DNA from: Phycisphaerales bacterium
GTDB taxonomy: Bacteria > Planctomycetota > Phycisphaerae > Tepidisphaerales > Tepidisphaeraceae
Assembly: GCA_028288775.1 (NCBI GenBank)
Contig: JAQGHP010000003.1
Location: 1 to 13,783, forward strand
DNA: 13,783 bases
Direction: 5' to 3'
Under the pieces are notes generated by a model. The model searched no databases. It worked only from the letters and a program-made list of their open reading frames with translations, and had not been told where the DNA came from. Shown here in pieces: positions 5,951 through 11,909 of the stretch. Made by a program: the position numbers and the translations under genes. Position 1 is the stretch's first letter. Every line of letters starts with the position of its first letter.

Positions 5951-6322
5951 TTAGAACTTCAACCCGCCCTCGCGCGCCGCATCGGCCAAGGCCTTGATCC
6001 GGCCATGGTACCGACGGCCGCCGCGATCGAACGCGACCGCAGTCACGCCCGCGGCCTTCGCCCGCTCGGCGATCGCCTTGCCCACGCGCTTGGCCGCGTC
6101 GACGTTCGCGCCGTGCTTCAAGTCGCCCAGTACATCGGTGTTCGCGGTGGACGCCGCGGCCACCGTACGGCCCGCGTAGTCGTCGATCACCTGGGCGTAA
6201 ATGTGCTTGCTGCTGCGGTATACGGAAAGACGCGGACGCTCGGCCGAGCCGAACAGTCCCTTCCGCACACCATACTTGCGGCGTTCGAGCCGCTTTGCTT
6301 TTTCTGAATTTTTGTCTGCCAT
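5951..6322 (-). CDS. rplR: 50S ribosomal protein L18 (uL18)
   Basis: L18 binds 5S rRNA together with L5 and helps anchor it in the 50S central protuberance. The 123-residue protein has the usual length. It has a basic N-terminal tail (KNSEKAKRLERRKYGVRKGL), then the core signatures RPRLSVYRSSKHIYAQVIDD, TVAAAS and KRVGKAIAERAKAAGV. The terminal motif AVAFDRGGRRYHGRIKALAD ends the fold, followed by AAREGGLKF. The ATG is at 6320-6322; the ribosome binding site is weak. The gene lies between rplF and rpsE as in spc operons. Confidence 0.98.
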   Translation of the reverse strand: MADKNSEKAKRLERRKYGVRKGLFGSAERPRLSVYRSSKHIYAQVIDDYAGRTVAAASTANTDVLGDLKHGANVDAAKRVGKAIAERAKAAGVTAVAFDRGGRRYHGRIKALADAAREGGLKF

Positions 6323-6338
6323 GATTCTTCAACCTTTG

Positions 6339-6389
6339 GGGATGTCGGGTCTGTTCGACATCCCGGCTGATCCTCGGTCCTTAGTCCTA
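6339..6389. repeat. 9-bp palindrome plus one-sided GGACTGA remnant between rplF and rplR
   Basis: GGGATGTCG (6339-6347) pairs perfectly with CGACATCCC (6356-6364) across an 8-nt loop. Immediately after it, 6371-6389 reads TCCTCGG TCCTTAG TCCTA, which is two to three diverged units of the TCAGTCC heptamer with no opposing arm. This suggests a decayed or truncated foldback of the GGACTGA family. It overlaps the last codons of rplF by a few bases (the stop codon is 6387-6389). Confidence 0.55.
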
Positions 6390-6941
6390 CTTGCCGGTGC
6401 CCGCGAAGGCCTTGCCCGGCTTGATCTTGACGGTTTCGCCTTCGTAGCGAATGCCCTTGCCCTTATACGGCTCGGGCTTGCGGACGGAGCGAACCTCGGC
6501 GGCGAACTGGCCGACGAGCTGCTTGTCCACGCCGCTCACGTGCATCTTCGTCGCGCCTTCCATCGCCACGGTCACGCCGGTGGGTACCTGAAGCGTGATC
6601 TGGTTGGCGTAGCCGACGGACAGCACGAGGCTCTTGCCCCGGAGCTCGGCCTTGTAGCCGACGCCCTGGATTTCGAGGGTCTTCTTGTAGCCCAGCGTGA
6701 CGCCGACGACCATGTTGTTGAGCAGCGAGCGGGTCAGGCCGTGGAGCGCCTTGCTCTGGCGCTCGTCATTGGGACGCGCGACTACAAGCTCTTTCTTCGC
6801 GTCGTCGTACTTCACGTCGATGGTCGGATGGACGTTAAGCTCGAGCTTGCCCTTGGGACCTTCCAGGCGGACCAGGCGGTCCTGCACGGCCACCTTCACG
6901 CCGGCGGTCACGGGAACGGGTTTTTTTCCGATACGACTCAT
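6387..6941 (-). CDS. rplF: 50S ribosomal protein L6 (uL6)
   Basis: L6 is a two-domain 50S protein near the factor-binding site and the sarcin-ricin loop. It has 184 residues, close to the usual 177-180. It begins MSRIGKKPVPVTAGV, a standard start. The first repeat domain includes LEGPKGKLELNVHPTI and GLTRSLLNNMVVGVTLGYKK. The second begins LEIQGVGYKAELRGK and ends with the signature PEPYKGKGIRYEGETVKIKPGK in two parts around residues 155-177. The ATG at 6939-6941 has a clear Shine-Dalgarno AAGGTG (6946-6951) with about 4 nt spacing, one of the better sites in this operon. Confidence 0.98.
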   Translation of the reverse strand: MSRIGKKPVPVTAGVKVAVQDRLVRLEGPKGKLELNVHPTIDVKYDDAKKELVVARPNDERQSKALHGLTRSLLNNMVVGVTLGYKKTLEIQGVGYKAELRGKSLVLSVGYANQITLQVPTGVTVAMEGATKMHVSGVDKQLVGQFAAEVRSVRKPEPYKGKGIRYEGETVKIKPGKAFAGTGK

Positions 6942-6950
6942 GATTCACCT

Positions 6951-7034
6951 TGGTCCGTTGTCCGTTGTCCGTTGTCAGTTGCCGGAGGTCATTCGCTGTG
7001 AATAACAACTGACAACGGACCACTGACAACTGAC
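6951..7034. repeat. GTTGTCC/GTTGTCA-type heptamer foldback between rpsH and rplF
   Basis: The left arm (6951-6981) carries GTTGTCC, GTTGTCC, GTTGTCA and GTTG. The right arm (7005-7034) is CAACTGACAACGGACC followed by ACTGACAACTGACA, the inverted form with shifted unit order. It starts 5 nt after the rpsH stop and ends 9 nt before the rplF start, overlapping the outer base of the rplF ribosome binding site. Confidence 0.8.
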
Positions 7035-7039
7035 ACGTC

Positions 7040-7438
7040 TTAGCTGACGGTGCAAAGTAGTTCGCCGCCCACGTTGTTCTCGCGGGCCCGGCGGTCGCTC
7101 ATGACGCCCTTGCTGGTGCTGATCACAGCGATGCCCATGCCGTTGAGGACGCTGGGGATCTCGCCGACCTTGCGGTACAGGCGGCGGCCGGGCTTGCTCT
7201 CGCGGTCGATCGCGTGGATCACCTTGGCGCCGCTACTGGCGTATTTCAGGCGCACGCGGATCTGGCCCTGCGTCGGGTCTTCGATCACGTCGTACTCTTC
7301 GATGTACCCTTCGTCCTTGAGCACCTGAGCGATGCCGAGGCAGATCTTGCTCTTGGGAATGAGCACCAGTCTGCGCCCGACGCGGTTGGCGTTGCGGATG
7401 CGGGTCAGCATGTCCGCGATGGGATCTTGGTTATTCAT
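7040..7438 (-). CDS. rpsH: 30S ribosomal protein S8 (uS8)
   Basis: S8 is a primary 16S rRNA-binding protein of the 30S platform; in E. coli it also represses the spc operon. From the ATG at 7436-7438 the protein has 132 residues and starts MNNQDPIADMLTRIRNANRV, matching the family start QDPIADMLTRIRN. An in-frame ATG six codons upstream (7456) would add MEKNVA, which homologues lack. The GGAGAAG upstream of the chosen start also favours it, although the spacing is long. The core has LIPKSKICLGIAQVLKDEGY and SKPGRRLYRKVGEIP. The C-terminal RNA-binding signature is LNGMGIAVISTSKGVMSDRR, ending GGELLCTVS. Confidence 0.97.
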   Translation of the reverse strand: MNNQDPIADMLTRIRNANRVGRRLVLIPKSKICLGIAQVLKDEGYIEEYDVIEDPTQGQIRVRLKYASSGAKVIHAIDRESKPGRRLYRKVGEIPSVLNGMGIAVISTSKGVMSDRRARENNVGGELLCTVS

Positions 7439-7467
7439 TGCTACGTTCTTCTCCATCAGCCGTGATT

Positions 7468-7549
7468 AGGACTGAGGACTGAGGACTCAGGACCGAGGCA
7501 CCGAGTGACGACTGATTCTTCTCAGTCCCTAGTCCTCAGTCCTCAGTCT
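7468..7549. repeat. GGACTGA-type heptamer foldback between rpsN and rpsH
   Basis: The left arm (7468-7497) reads AGGACTG AGGACTG AGGACTC AGGACCG AG, and the right arm (7521-7549) is CTCAGTCCCTAGTCC followed by TCAGTCCTCAGTCT. Arms are about 30 nt with a few substitutions and a 23-nt middle. It begins 2 nt after the rpsN stop codon. It ends about 29 nt before the chosen rpsH start, or 11 nt before the alternative upstream ATG. Confidence 0.87.
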
Positions 7550-7551
7550 AT

Positions 7552-7821
7552 TTACCAGCTTGCCTTCTTCAGCCCCGGAATCTTGCCCGCCAGGGCCAGT
7601 TCCCGCAGCATGATGCGAGAGACTTTGAACTTGCGAAGGACCGCCTTCGAGCGGCCGGTGAGCTGACAGCGGTTGTGCGAGCGCACAGGGCTCGAATCAC
7701 GCGGCAGCTTCGCCAGCGCGGCGAAGTTCTTTTCCTTCTTCAACTGCCGACGCACGTTCGCGAACTTCGCGACGAGCGCCTCGCGACGCTTCTGCTTGCT
7801 GATCCAGGCTTTTGTTGCCAT
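7552..7821 (-). CDS. rpsN: 30S ribosomal protein S14 (uS14), zinc-free form
   Basis: S14 is a late-assembling 30S head protein. The protein has 89 residues, between the 61-residue zinc form and the 101-residue E. coli form. It lacks the CxxC...CxxC zinc-ribbon cysteines, having only one Cys, so it is the C- type. Signatures are MATKAWISKQKRREALVAKF at the start, SSPVRSHNRCQLTGRSKAVL in the middle, and FKVSRIMLRELALAGKIPGL followed by KKASW at the end. The ATG at 7819-7821 has Shine-Dalgarno AGGA (7830-7833) with 8 nt spacing, placed in the 14-nt gap after rplE. The tight spacing suggests coupled expression with rplE. Confidence 0.97.
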   Translation of the reverse strand: MATKAWISKQKRREALVAKFANVRRQLKKEKNFAALAKLPRDSSPVRSHNRCQLTGRSKAVLRKFKVSRIMLRELALAGKIPGLKKASW

Positions 7822-7835
7822 GTTGCAATTCCTGT

Positions 7836-8561
7836 CTATTTCTCTTTCGAGTCCGTGCGGAACGGGAAACCGAACGCACGGAGCAATTCACGGCCTTCGT
7901 CAATCGACCGGGCCGACGTCACCATCGTGATGTTCATTCCCTGGGGGAAGGTCACCGCGGCCGAATCCACTTCCGGGAATACGGTCTGTTCCGTGAACCC
8001 GAAGTTGTAGTTGCCCGCCTTGTCGAAGGCGTTGGGGTTCAGGCCGCGGAAGTCCTTCACGCGGGGGATCGCCAGGGCGATCAAGCGGTCGAGGAACTCG
8101 TACATCCGGTCGCCGCGGAGGGTGACCTTCAGGCCGGTTTCCTGGCCTTCGCGGACCTTGAAGTTCGCGACGCTCTTCTTGGCCTTGCAGCGGACGGGCC
8201 GTTGGCCGGCGATCACGCCCAGCTCCTTCTCGGCCTGCTCCATCTTGCCCTTCTCGCCCGCCGTCACGGCCTTGCCCAAGCCCATCGAGATGACGATCTT
8301 CTCGAGGCGGGGCACCGCCAGGCGGTTGGTGTAGCCGAACCGCTGCGTGAGGGCCGGGACGACCTGCTCGCGATAGGTCGCGATGAGGCGCGGGGGCGGG
8401 GCCGGCTGCTGCGGGGTGTCTTCAGCGACCTCGGCTTGCGCCTCGGCCGCAACACCCTTGGGCTTGCGAACCTTCTTCTCGCCACCTTTGCCACCACCCT
8501 GGGCACCATCGGGCTTGGGGCCCTTGGGCTTCTTTTCGTGTTTTGCTTTGTCTTCTGCCAT
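7836..8561 (-). CDS. rplE: 50S ribosomal protein L5 (uL5) with N-terminal extension
   Basis: L5 binds 5S rRNA and the P-site tRNA elbow in the 50S central protuberance. The protein has 241 residues against about 180 for the family. The first ~57 residues (MAEDKAKHEKKPKGPKPDGA onward) are a Lys/Gly/Ala/Pro-rich low-complexity segment with no known fold. The regular L5 core then begins with PRLIATYREQVVPALTQRFG. Further signatures are EKIVISMGLGKAV, AGQRPVRCKAKKSVANFKVR, TLRGDRMYEFLDRLIALAIP and RVKDFRGLNPNAFDKAGNYN, then FGFTEQTVFPEVD. The ATG at 8559-8561 has GAGG (8568-8571) with 6 nt spacing, which supports the long form over an internal start. Confidence 0.97.
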   Translation of the reverse strand: MAEDKAKHEKKPKGPKPDGAQGGGKGGEKKVRKPKGVAAEAQAEVAEDTPQQPAPPPRLIATYREQVVPALTQRFGYTNRLAVPRLEKIVISMGLGKAVTAGEKGKMEQAEKELGVIAGQRPVRCKAKKSVANFKVREGQETGLKVTLRGDRMYEFLDRLIALAIPRVKDFRGLNPNAFDKAGNYNFGFTEQTVFPEVDSAAVTFPQGMNITMVTSARSIDEGRELLRAFGFPFRTDSKEK

Positions 8562-8613
8562 GACTCGCCTCGTCCGTCTTCAATTGCTGGCGTCTGTCGT
8601 GATCTCACTGGAG

Positions 8614-8633
8614 GCGGTCACTGAAGTGACCGC
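8614..8633. other. 9-bp palindrome between rplX and rplE
   Basis: GCGGTCACT (8614-8622) and AGTGACCGC (8625-8633) are perfect inverted repeats with only 2 nt between them, so as RNA the loop would open by a pair or two. It lies in the middle of the 95-nt spacer. No T-run follows on the minus strand. The rest of the spacer shows no other feature apart from the rplE ribosome binding site. Confidence 0.55.
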
Positions 8634-8656
8634 GCCGCCCTCTCGGGTATCAAGGC

Positions 8657-8986
8657 TCAGGCCTTTCCCAGACGCCCAAGATCGGTTCCGCTCTTGATCG
8701 CGACGCGATGCTTGTGCCCGTCGCGGACCTCGAACTTCACCCGCGTGCCCTTGCCCGTCGAGGGGTCCAGAGGCATTACGTTGCTCATGTGGATCGGTGC
8801 GTCCTTCTGAATGCGCCCGCCCTGCGGCGTACGCTGCGATGGCCGCACGTGCTTCCACACGCGATTGATGCCTTCGACCACCACGCGGTCCTTGTCGGTG
8901 ATGACGCGAAGGACCCGACCCGTCTTGCCCTTGTCCGCGCCCGTGATTACGACGACCGTGTCGCCGCGTTTTATGTGTCGTGCCAT
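8657..8986 (-). CDS. rplX: 50S ribosomal protein L24 (uL24)
   Basis: L24 is an assembly-initiator 50S protein located near the exit tunnel. The 109-residue protein has the usual length. The KOW motif is at the N-terminus: RHIKRGDTVVVITGADKGKT then GRVLRVITDKDRVVVEGIN. The typical middle KHVRPSQRTPQGGRIQKDAP and IHMSNVMPLDPSTGKGTRV follow, and the end GHKHRVAIKSGTDL is normal. The ATG is at 8984-8986, with no obvious Shine-Dalgarno before it. It lies between rplN and rplE as in spc operons. Confidence 0.98.
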   Translation of the reverse strand: MARHIKRGDTVVVITGADKGKTGRVLRVITDKDRVVVEGINRVWKHVRPSQRTPQGGRIQKDAPIHMSNVMPLDPSTGKGTRVKFEVRDGHKHRVAIKSGTDLGRLGKA

Positions 8987-8995
8987 TTGAATACC

Positions 8996-9068
8996 AGTTG
9001 CTGGTTGCTAGTTGCTCGTTGCTGGTTCAGGCCGGCCACTAGCAACTAGTAACCAGCAACCAGCAACT
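8996..9068. repeat. GTTGCTG-type heptamer foldback between rplN and rplX
   Basis: The left arm (8996-9026) and the reverse complement of the right arm (9038-9068) are 31 nt and agree at 27 positions. All four differences fall at heptamer position 4 or 7 of GTTGCTG. The central GCTGGTTCAGGCCGGCCAC (9021-9039) matches the loop of the element at 1536-1618 at 16 of 19 positions. It ends 9 nt before the rplX start and begins 9 nt after the rplN stop. Confidence 0.9.
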
Positions 9069-9077
9069 CCTCTTTCC

Positions 9078-9464
9078 TCACACCACTTCACTCGCCAGCG
9101 ACACGATCTTCATGAAGTTCTTGTCGCGGAGCTCGCGGGCGACTGCGCCGAAGATGCGCGTGCCGCGTGGGTTGTTTTCCTTGTCGATCACGACCGCGGC
9201 GTTGCGGTCGAAGCGGACGTAGCTGCCGTCGGGTCGGGCGGTCGGCTGCCTCGTGCGAACCACGACGCAGCGGATGATCTCGCCCTGCTTCACTTCGCCG
9301 GCGGGGATCGACTTCTTCACCGCGCAGATGATGATGTCGCCCACGGTCGCCACGCGGCGCTTGAACTTGCCTTTGCTGCTGCTGCCGCGGAGCACCTTGA
9401 TGCACATCGCCAGTTTAGCGCCGGTGTTGTCGCAGATGTCTACGCGGGTCTGTTGCTGAATCAT
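9078..9464 (-). CDS. rplN: 50S ribosomal protein L14 (uL14)
   Basis: L14 forms inter-subunit bridges on the 50S interface and is the docking site for the silencing factor RsfS. It has 128 residues, a few more than the usual 122. Signatures are MIQQQTRVDICDNTGAKLAM, CIKVLRGSSSKGKFKRRVAT, VGDIIICAVKKSIPAGEVKQ, then DGSYVRFDRNAAVVIDKENN and PRGTRIFGAVARELRDKNFM, ending KIVSLASEVV. The ATG at 9462-9464 has only a weak GGA upstream. It lies between rpsQ and rplX, the normal order. Confidence 0.98.
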   Translation of the reverse strand: MIQQQTRVDICDNTGAKLAMCIKVLRGSSSKGKFKRRVATVGDIIICAVKKSIPAGEVKQGEIIRCVVVRTRQPTARPDGSYVRFDRNAAVVIDKENNPRGTRIFGAVARELRDKNFMKIVSLASEVV

Positions 9465-9557
9465 GTCAGTGGTCCGTTGTCAGTTGTCAGTTGCGAGCGG
9501 TGATCGTTGCCAGTCCTTCGCGGCACGCTAACGGCCGCGAATAACGGGCGACGGACC
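9465..9557. repeat. Decayed GTTGTCA-type heptamer element between rpsQ and rplN
   Basis: The first side (9465-9493) is a clear tandem run GTCAGTG GTCCGTT GTCAGTT GTCAGTT G starting directly at the rplN start codon. The opposite arm (about 9529-9557) is much diverged: its reverse complement reads GTCCGTC GCCCGTT ATTCGCG GCCGTTA, keeping the 7-nt spacing of GTT but little else. I interpret it as an old or half-eroded copy. Confidence 0.5.
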
Positions 9558-9559
9558 GC

Positions 9560-9904
9560 TTACCGCTTTTCCGGCGCCTTGCCGGTCATGATTTCTTCCG
9601 CCGAGACCTGCAAGGCACGCTCCGGCGCCTTCTTCACGATGCGCACGAGGCGGTGGTGCTTGGTCTTGCTGAGCGGGCGGCACTCGGCGACCTCTACGGT
9701 GTCGCCTTCCCGTGCCTCGTTCTTCTCGTCGTGGGCGTGCAGCACGGTCCGGCGCTTGAGGTATTTGCCGTACTTGGGGTGCCGGGTCTGGAACGCGACC
9801 ACGACCTTGATTGTCTTGTCGCCCTTGTCGGAAGCGACCACGCCCTCGATCGTCCGGAGGATGGGGCGGGCGGCCGCGGGGGTTTTCGTCTGGGTGTCCG
9901 GCAT
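9560..9904 (-). CDS. rpsQ: 30S ribosomal protein S17 (uS17)
   Basis: S17 is a primary 16S rRNA-binding protein with an OB fold. From the ATG at 9902-9904 it has 114 residues, longer than the usual 80-90, with about 12 extra Pro/Ala/Thr residues at the start and a basic tail at the end (VSAEEIMTGKAPEKR). Core signatures are RTIEGVVASDKGDKTIKVVV, TRHPKYGKYLKRRTVLHAHD and EGDTVEVAECRPLSKTKHHR, then LVRIV. Two other starts are possible: an ATG at 9910, and a GTG at 9914-9916 that overlaps the rpmC TGA as GTGA. The 9904 ATG is chosen because GTGAG lies 7 nt upstream. Expression is likely coupled to rpmC. Confidence 0.95.
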   Translation of the reverse strand: MPDTQTKTPAAARPILRTIEGVVASDKGDKTIKVVVAFQTRHPKYGKYLKRRTVLHAHDEKNEAREGDTVEVAECRPLSKTKHHRLVRIVKKAPERALQVSAEEIMTGKAPEKR

Positions 9905-9912
9905 AGTCATTC

Positions 9913-10131
9913 TCACTTGGCCGCTGCGGCCTGGCGCTTCTGTTCGGTTTCGCGCTGCCCGATGATCGTCAGGATGCGCGTGATTTCCTTGCGGGTCTTC
10001 CGCAACTGGCTCGGGTCCTCGAGCTTCTCGGTCACCGCCTGGCTCCGCAGGTCAAACAAGTGCCTGCGCCGATCCGCCAGCTCGTGCCGGAGTTGCTCGA
10101 CGTCTTTTTCTCGCAGTTCTTTCGTAGTCAT
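9913..10131 (-). CDS. rpmC: 50S ribosomal protein L29 (uL29)
   Basis: L29 sits next to L23 at the polypeptide tunnel exit. The protein is 72 residues, the usual size: MTTKELREKDVEQLRHELAD then RRRHLFDLRSQAVTEKLEDP and SQLRKTRKEITRILTIIGQR. Two long helices of a coiled hairpin are expected from this pattern, and the end is EQKRQAAAAK. The ATG is at 10129-10131, with no good Shine-Dalgarno between it and the foldback element. The TGA stop lies 8 nt from the chosen rpsQ ATG and overlaps the alternative rpsQ GTG start. Confidence 0.97.
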   Translation of the reverse strand: MTTKELREKDVEQLRHELADRRRHLFDLRSQAVTEKLEDPSQLRKTRKEITRILTIIGQRETEQKRQAAAAK

Positions 10132-10138
10132 GATTCGT

Positions 10139-10220
10139 AGGACTGAGGACTGAGGACTGAGGACTGAGTAAAGAACAGGGTCAGCCGCGATTTACTCAGT
10201 CCTCAGTCCTCAGTCCTCAG
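10139..10220. repeat. GGACTGA-type heptamer foldback between rplP and rpmC, 30-bp perfect stem
   Basis: The left arm (10139-10172) is four AGGACTG units plus AGTAAA. The right arm (10191-10220) is a perfect reverse complement of 10143-10172: 30 of 30 bases, with an 18-nt loop. This is the strongest foldback in the window. The loop region TAAAGAACAGGGTCAGCCGC resembles that of the 1055-1132 element. It starts 7 nt after the rplP stop and ends 7 nt before the rpmC start. Confidence 0.93.
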
Positions 10221-10227
10221 CACTCTC

Positions 10228-10650
10228 CTAAGCCACCGCATGGCGGCGGGTGACGAAACGGGTCCTTACGGGCATCTTGTGGGCCACACGGGCCAGGGCG
10301 CGCTTGGCCGTCGGCTCATCCACGCCGGTGATCTCGAACATGACCGTCCCGGGCTTCACGATGGCCACCCAGAATTCCGGCTCACCCTTGCCCTTACCCA
10401 TGCGGGTTTCGAGCGGCTTGGCCGAGACCGGCTTGTGGGGGAAGATCCGGATGAACACGCGGCCTTCGCGGCGGAGGTAATGGCTGCAAGCGATGCGGCC
10501 TGCCTCAATCTGCCGGGCCGTGATCCACGACGACTGCAGCGACTGCAGGCCGTAGTCGCCGAACGCAACCGTGTTGCCACGGGTGGCGTTGCCCTTCATC
10601 TTCCCGCGCTGACTTTTGCGGTACAAAACCCGCTTGGGCATCATTGGCAT
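10228..10650 (-). CDS. rplP: 50S ribosomal protein L16 (uL16)
   Basis: L16 lies near the A-site tRNA and peptidyl transferase centre and is required for 50S maturation. The 140-residue protein is close to the usual 137. Signatures are MPKRVLYRKSQRGKMKGNAT, VAFGDYGLQSLQSSWITARQ, IEAGRIACSHYLRREGRVFI, RIFPHKPVSAKPLETRMGKG and KGEPEFWVAIVKPGTVMFEI, then RALARVAHKMPVRTRFV. The first ATG (10650) is given; the ATGs at 10644 and 10641 are closer to the canonical family start and cannot be excluded. GGTG lies 5 nt before the first one. The gene follows rpsC as in S10 operons. Confidence 0.97.
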   Translation of the reverse strand: MPMMPKRVLYRKSQRGKMKGNATRGNTVAFGDYGLQSLQSSWITARQIEAGRIACSHYLRREGRVFIRIFPHKPVSAKPLETRMGKGKGEPEFWVAIVKPGTVMFEITGVDEPTAKRALARVAHKMPVRTRFVTRRHAVA

Positions 10651-10663
10651 AAAAGCACCAAAA

Positions 10664-10758
10664 CAGTTGTCAGTTGCCAGTTGTTAGTTGTCAGTGAAAA
10701 CCAGTCGCTCGGTCGCCTATTTCCTTCGCTGGCAACTGACAACTGGTAACCGACAACT
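10664..10758. repeat. GTTGYCA-type heptamer foldback between rpsC and rplP
   Basis: The left arm is CAGTTGTCAGTTGCCAG then TTGTTAGTTGTCAGTG (10664-10696). The right arm (10729-10758) is its reverse complement with 26 of 30 matches. The inner edge of the right arm, CTTCGCTGGCAACT (10724-10737), is nearly identical to 12369-12382 and 13332-13345 in two other elements. It begins 5 nt after the rpsC stop. Confidence 0.87.
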
Positions 10759-10763
10759 TCCGA

Positions 10764-11462
10764 CTATCTCCGTCCGCGCCGCACCGGTCCGCCCGGGCGC
10801 ACGTCGGTTTCCAAAACCTCTTCGCCGTACATCCCGCGGTAGATCCACACCTTCACGCCGATCGTGCCGAAGGTGGTGAACGCGATGGCGTAGCCGTAGT
10901 TCACGTCCGCCTGGAGCGTCGTCAGCGGGACCGAGCCGGTGGTGGCCTTCTCGTTGCGGGCGATTTCCGCACCGCCGAGCCGGCCGCTCACCGAAATCTT
11001 GATCCCCTTCGCGCCCGCCTGCATGGTCGAGTCCATCCGCATCTTCAGGACGCGGCGGAAGCTCGCCCGCTTCTTAAGCTGCTCGGCAACCGCCTCGGCG
11101 ACGAGCTGGGCGTTCAAGTCCGGGTTCTTGATCTCGATGACCTTGATCGGCGCGACTTTGCGCTTGATCATGTCCTCGAGCTCTTCGCGGAGCTTGTCCA
11201 CCTCGGCACCCTTGGGGCCGATCACCAGGCCCGGCCGGGCGGTCTTGAGCGTGATCGTCACCTCTTCGCGGGTGCGCTCGATCAGGATATCGCTCACGGC
11301 CGCGAACGGGGGCCGGCGGTTGAGCTTGGCGTCGATCAGTCGGCGGACCTTGAAGTCCTCGACCAGGAAGTTCCCGAACGCCGCCTTCGGGGCATACCAC
11401 CGGGACTTCCAGTCCTCCGTGATCCCGACGCGAAAACCGGTTGGATTGACCTTTTGACCCAT
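10764..11462 (-). CDS. rpsC: 30S ribosomal protein S3 (uS3)
   Basis: S3 lies at the mRNA entry pore of the 30S head and takes part in mRNA unwinding. It has 232 residues, within the usual range. It starts MGQKVNPTGFRVGITEDWKS. The type II KH domain covers about residues 38-110 with the GxxG loop GPKG at 82-85 (GLVIGPKGAEVDKL). The C-terminal domain has FRRVLKMRMDSTMQAGAKGI, KISVSGRLGGAEIARNEKAT and ADVNYGYAIAFTTFGTIGVK, then VWIYRGMYGEEV. The ATG at 11460-11462 has a short GGA about 6 nt upstream. The gene lies between rplV and rplP, the normal order. Confidence 0.98.
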   Translation of the reverse strand: MGQKVNPTGFRVGITEDWKSRWYAPKAAFGNFLVEDFKVRRLIDAKLNRRPPFAAVSDILIERTREEVTITLKTARPGLVIGPKGAEVDKLREELEDMIKRKVAPIKVIEIKNPDLNAQLVAEAVAEQLKKRASFRRVLKMRMDSTMQAGAKGIKISVSGRLGGAEIARNEKATTGSVPLTTLQADVNYGYAIAFTTFGTIGVKVWIYRGMYGEEVLETDVRPGGPVRRGRR

Positions 11463-11463
11463 A

Positions 11464-11550
11464 TTGTGTCCGTTGTCATGGGTCAGTTGTCAGCCGTCAG
11501 TTGTTTATTGCCGGCCTGGCAACGGACAACGGACGACGGACGACTGACAA
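11464..11550. repeat. GTTGTCA/GTTGTCC-type heptamer foldback between rplV and rpsC, diverged
   Basis: The right arm (11520-11550) is a clear run CAACGGACAACGGACGACGG ACGACTGACAA of inverted GTCCGTT/GTCAGTC heptamers. The left arm (11464-11504) has GTCCGTTGTCA, GGTCAGTTGTCA and GCCGTCAGTTG units with irregular spacing. Arms match only in part, so this copy appears diverged. It begins 8 nt after the rplV stop and runs to 1 nt before the rpsC start. Confidence 0.7.
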
Positions 11551-11558
11551 TTCTTTAC

Positions 11559-11897
11559 TTACTCTTCCCGCTCATCCACCGTCACCACCAGGTGGCTGGT
11601 GCGCTTCTTGATCTCGTACGCCTTGCCGCGGTCCTTGGGCTGGAAACGCTTGATCACGGGACCGGGATCGACCCACGCCTTGGCCACGAACAGTGTGTTC
11701 CGCGGCGGCGCTTCGGTCTCATTGGCGTTGGCGACCGCGCTGCGGACGACCTTCTCGACCATCCCGCTGGCACGCTGCTTGGCGAACCGAAGCAGCGAAA
11801 GCGCGTCGTCCACGTTCCGCCCGCGGATCAGGTCCATGAGCAGCCGCGCCTTCCGCGGCGAGATGCGGGCGAACTTGTGTGAAGCTTGAAAGGGCAT
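11559..11897 (-). CDS. rplV: 50S ribosomal protein L22 (uL22)
   Basis: L22 lines the polypeptide exit tunnel with a long beta hairpin and contacts all 23S rRNA domains. It has 112 residues, the usual length. Signatures are FARISPRKARLLMDLIRGRN, VDDALSLLRFAKQRASGMVE and KVVRSAVANANETEAPPRNT, then the hairpin segment VAKAWVDPGPVIKRFQPKDR and the end KKRTSHLVVTVDEREE. The ATG at 11895-11897 has a good Shine-Dalgarno AGAGGT (11904-11909) with about 6-7 nt spacing. It follows rpsS, as in S10 operons. Confidence 0.98.
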   Translation of the reverse strand: MPFQASHKFARISPRKARLLMDLIRGRNVDDALSLLRFAKQRASGMVEKVVRSAVANANETEAPPRNTLFVAKAWVDPGPVIKRFQPKDRGKAYEIKKRTSHLVVTVDEREE

Positions 11898-11909
11898 CGG
11901 AATACCTCT

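Noticed and set aside
1871..8633. Intrinsic terminators at the spacer hairpins
   Set aside because: None of the stems is followed by a T-run on the minus strand, and they lie between genes expected to be co-transcribed.
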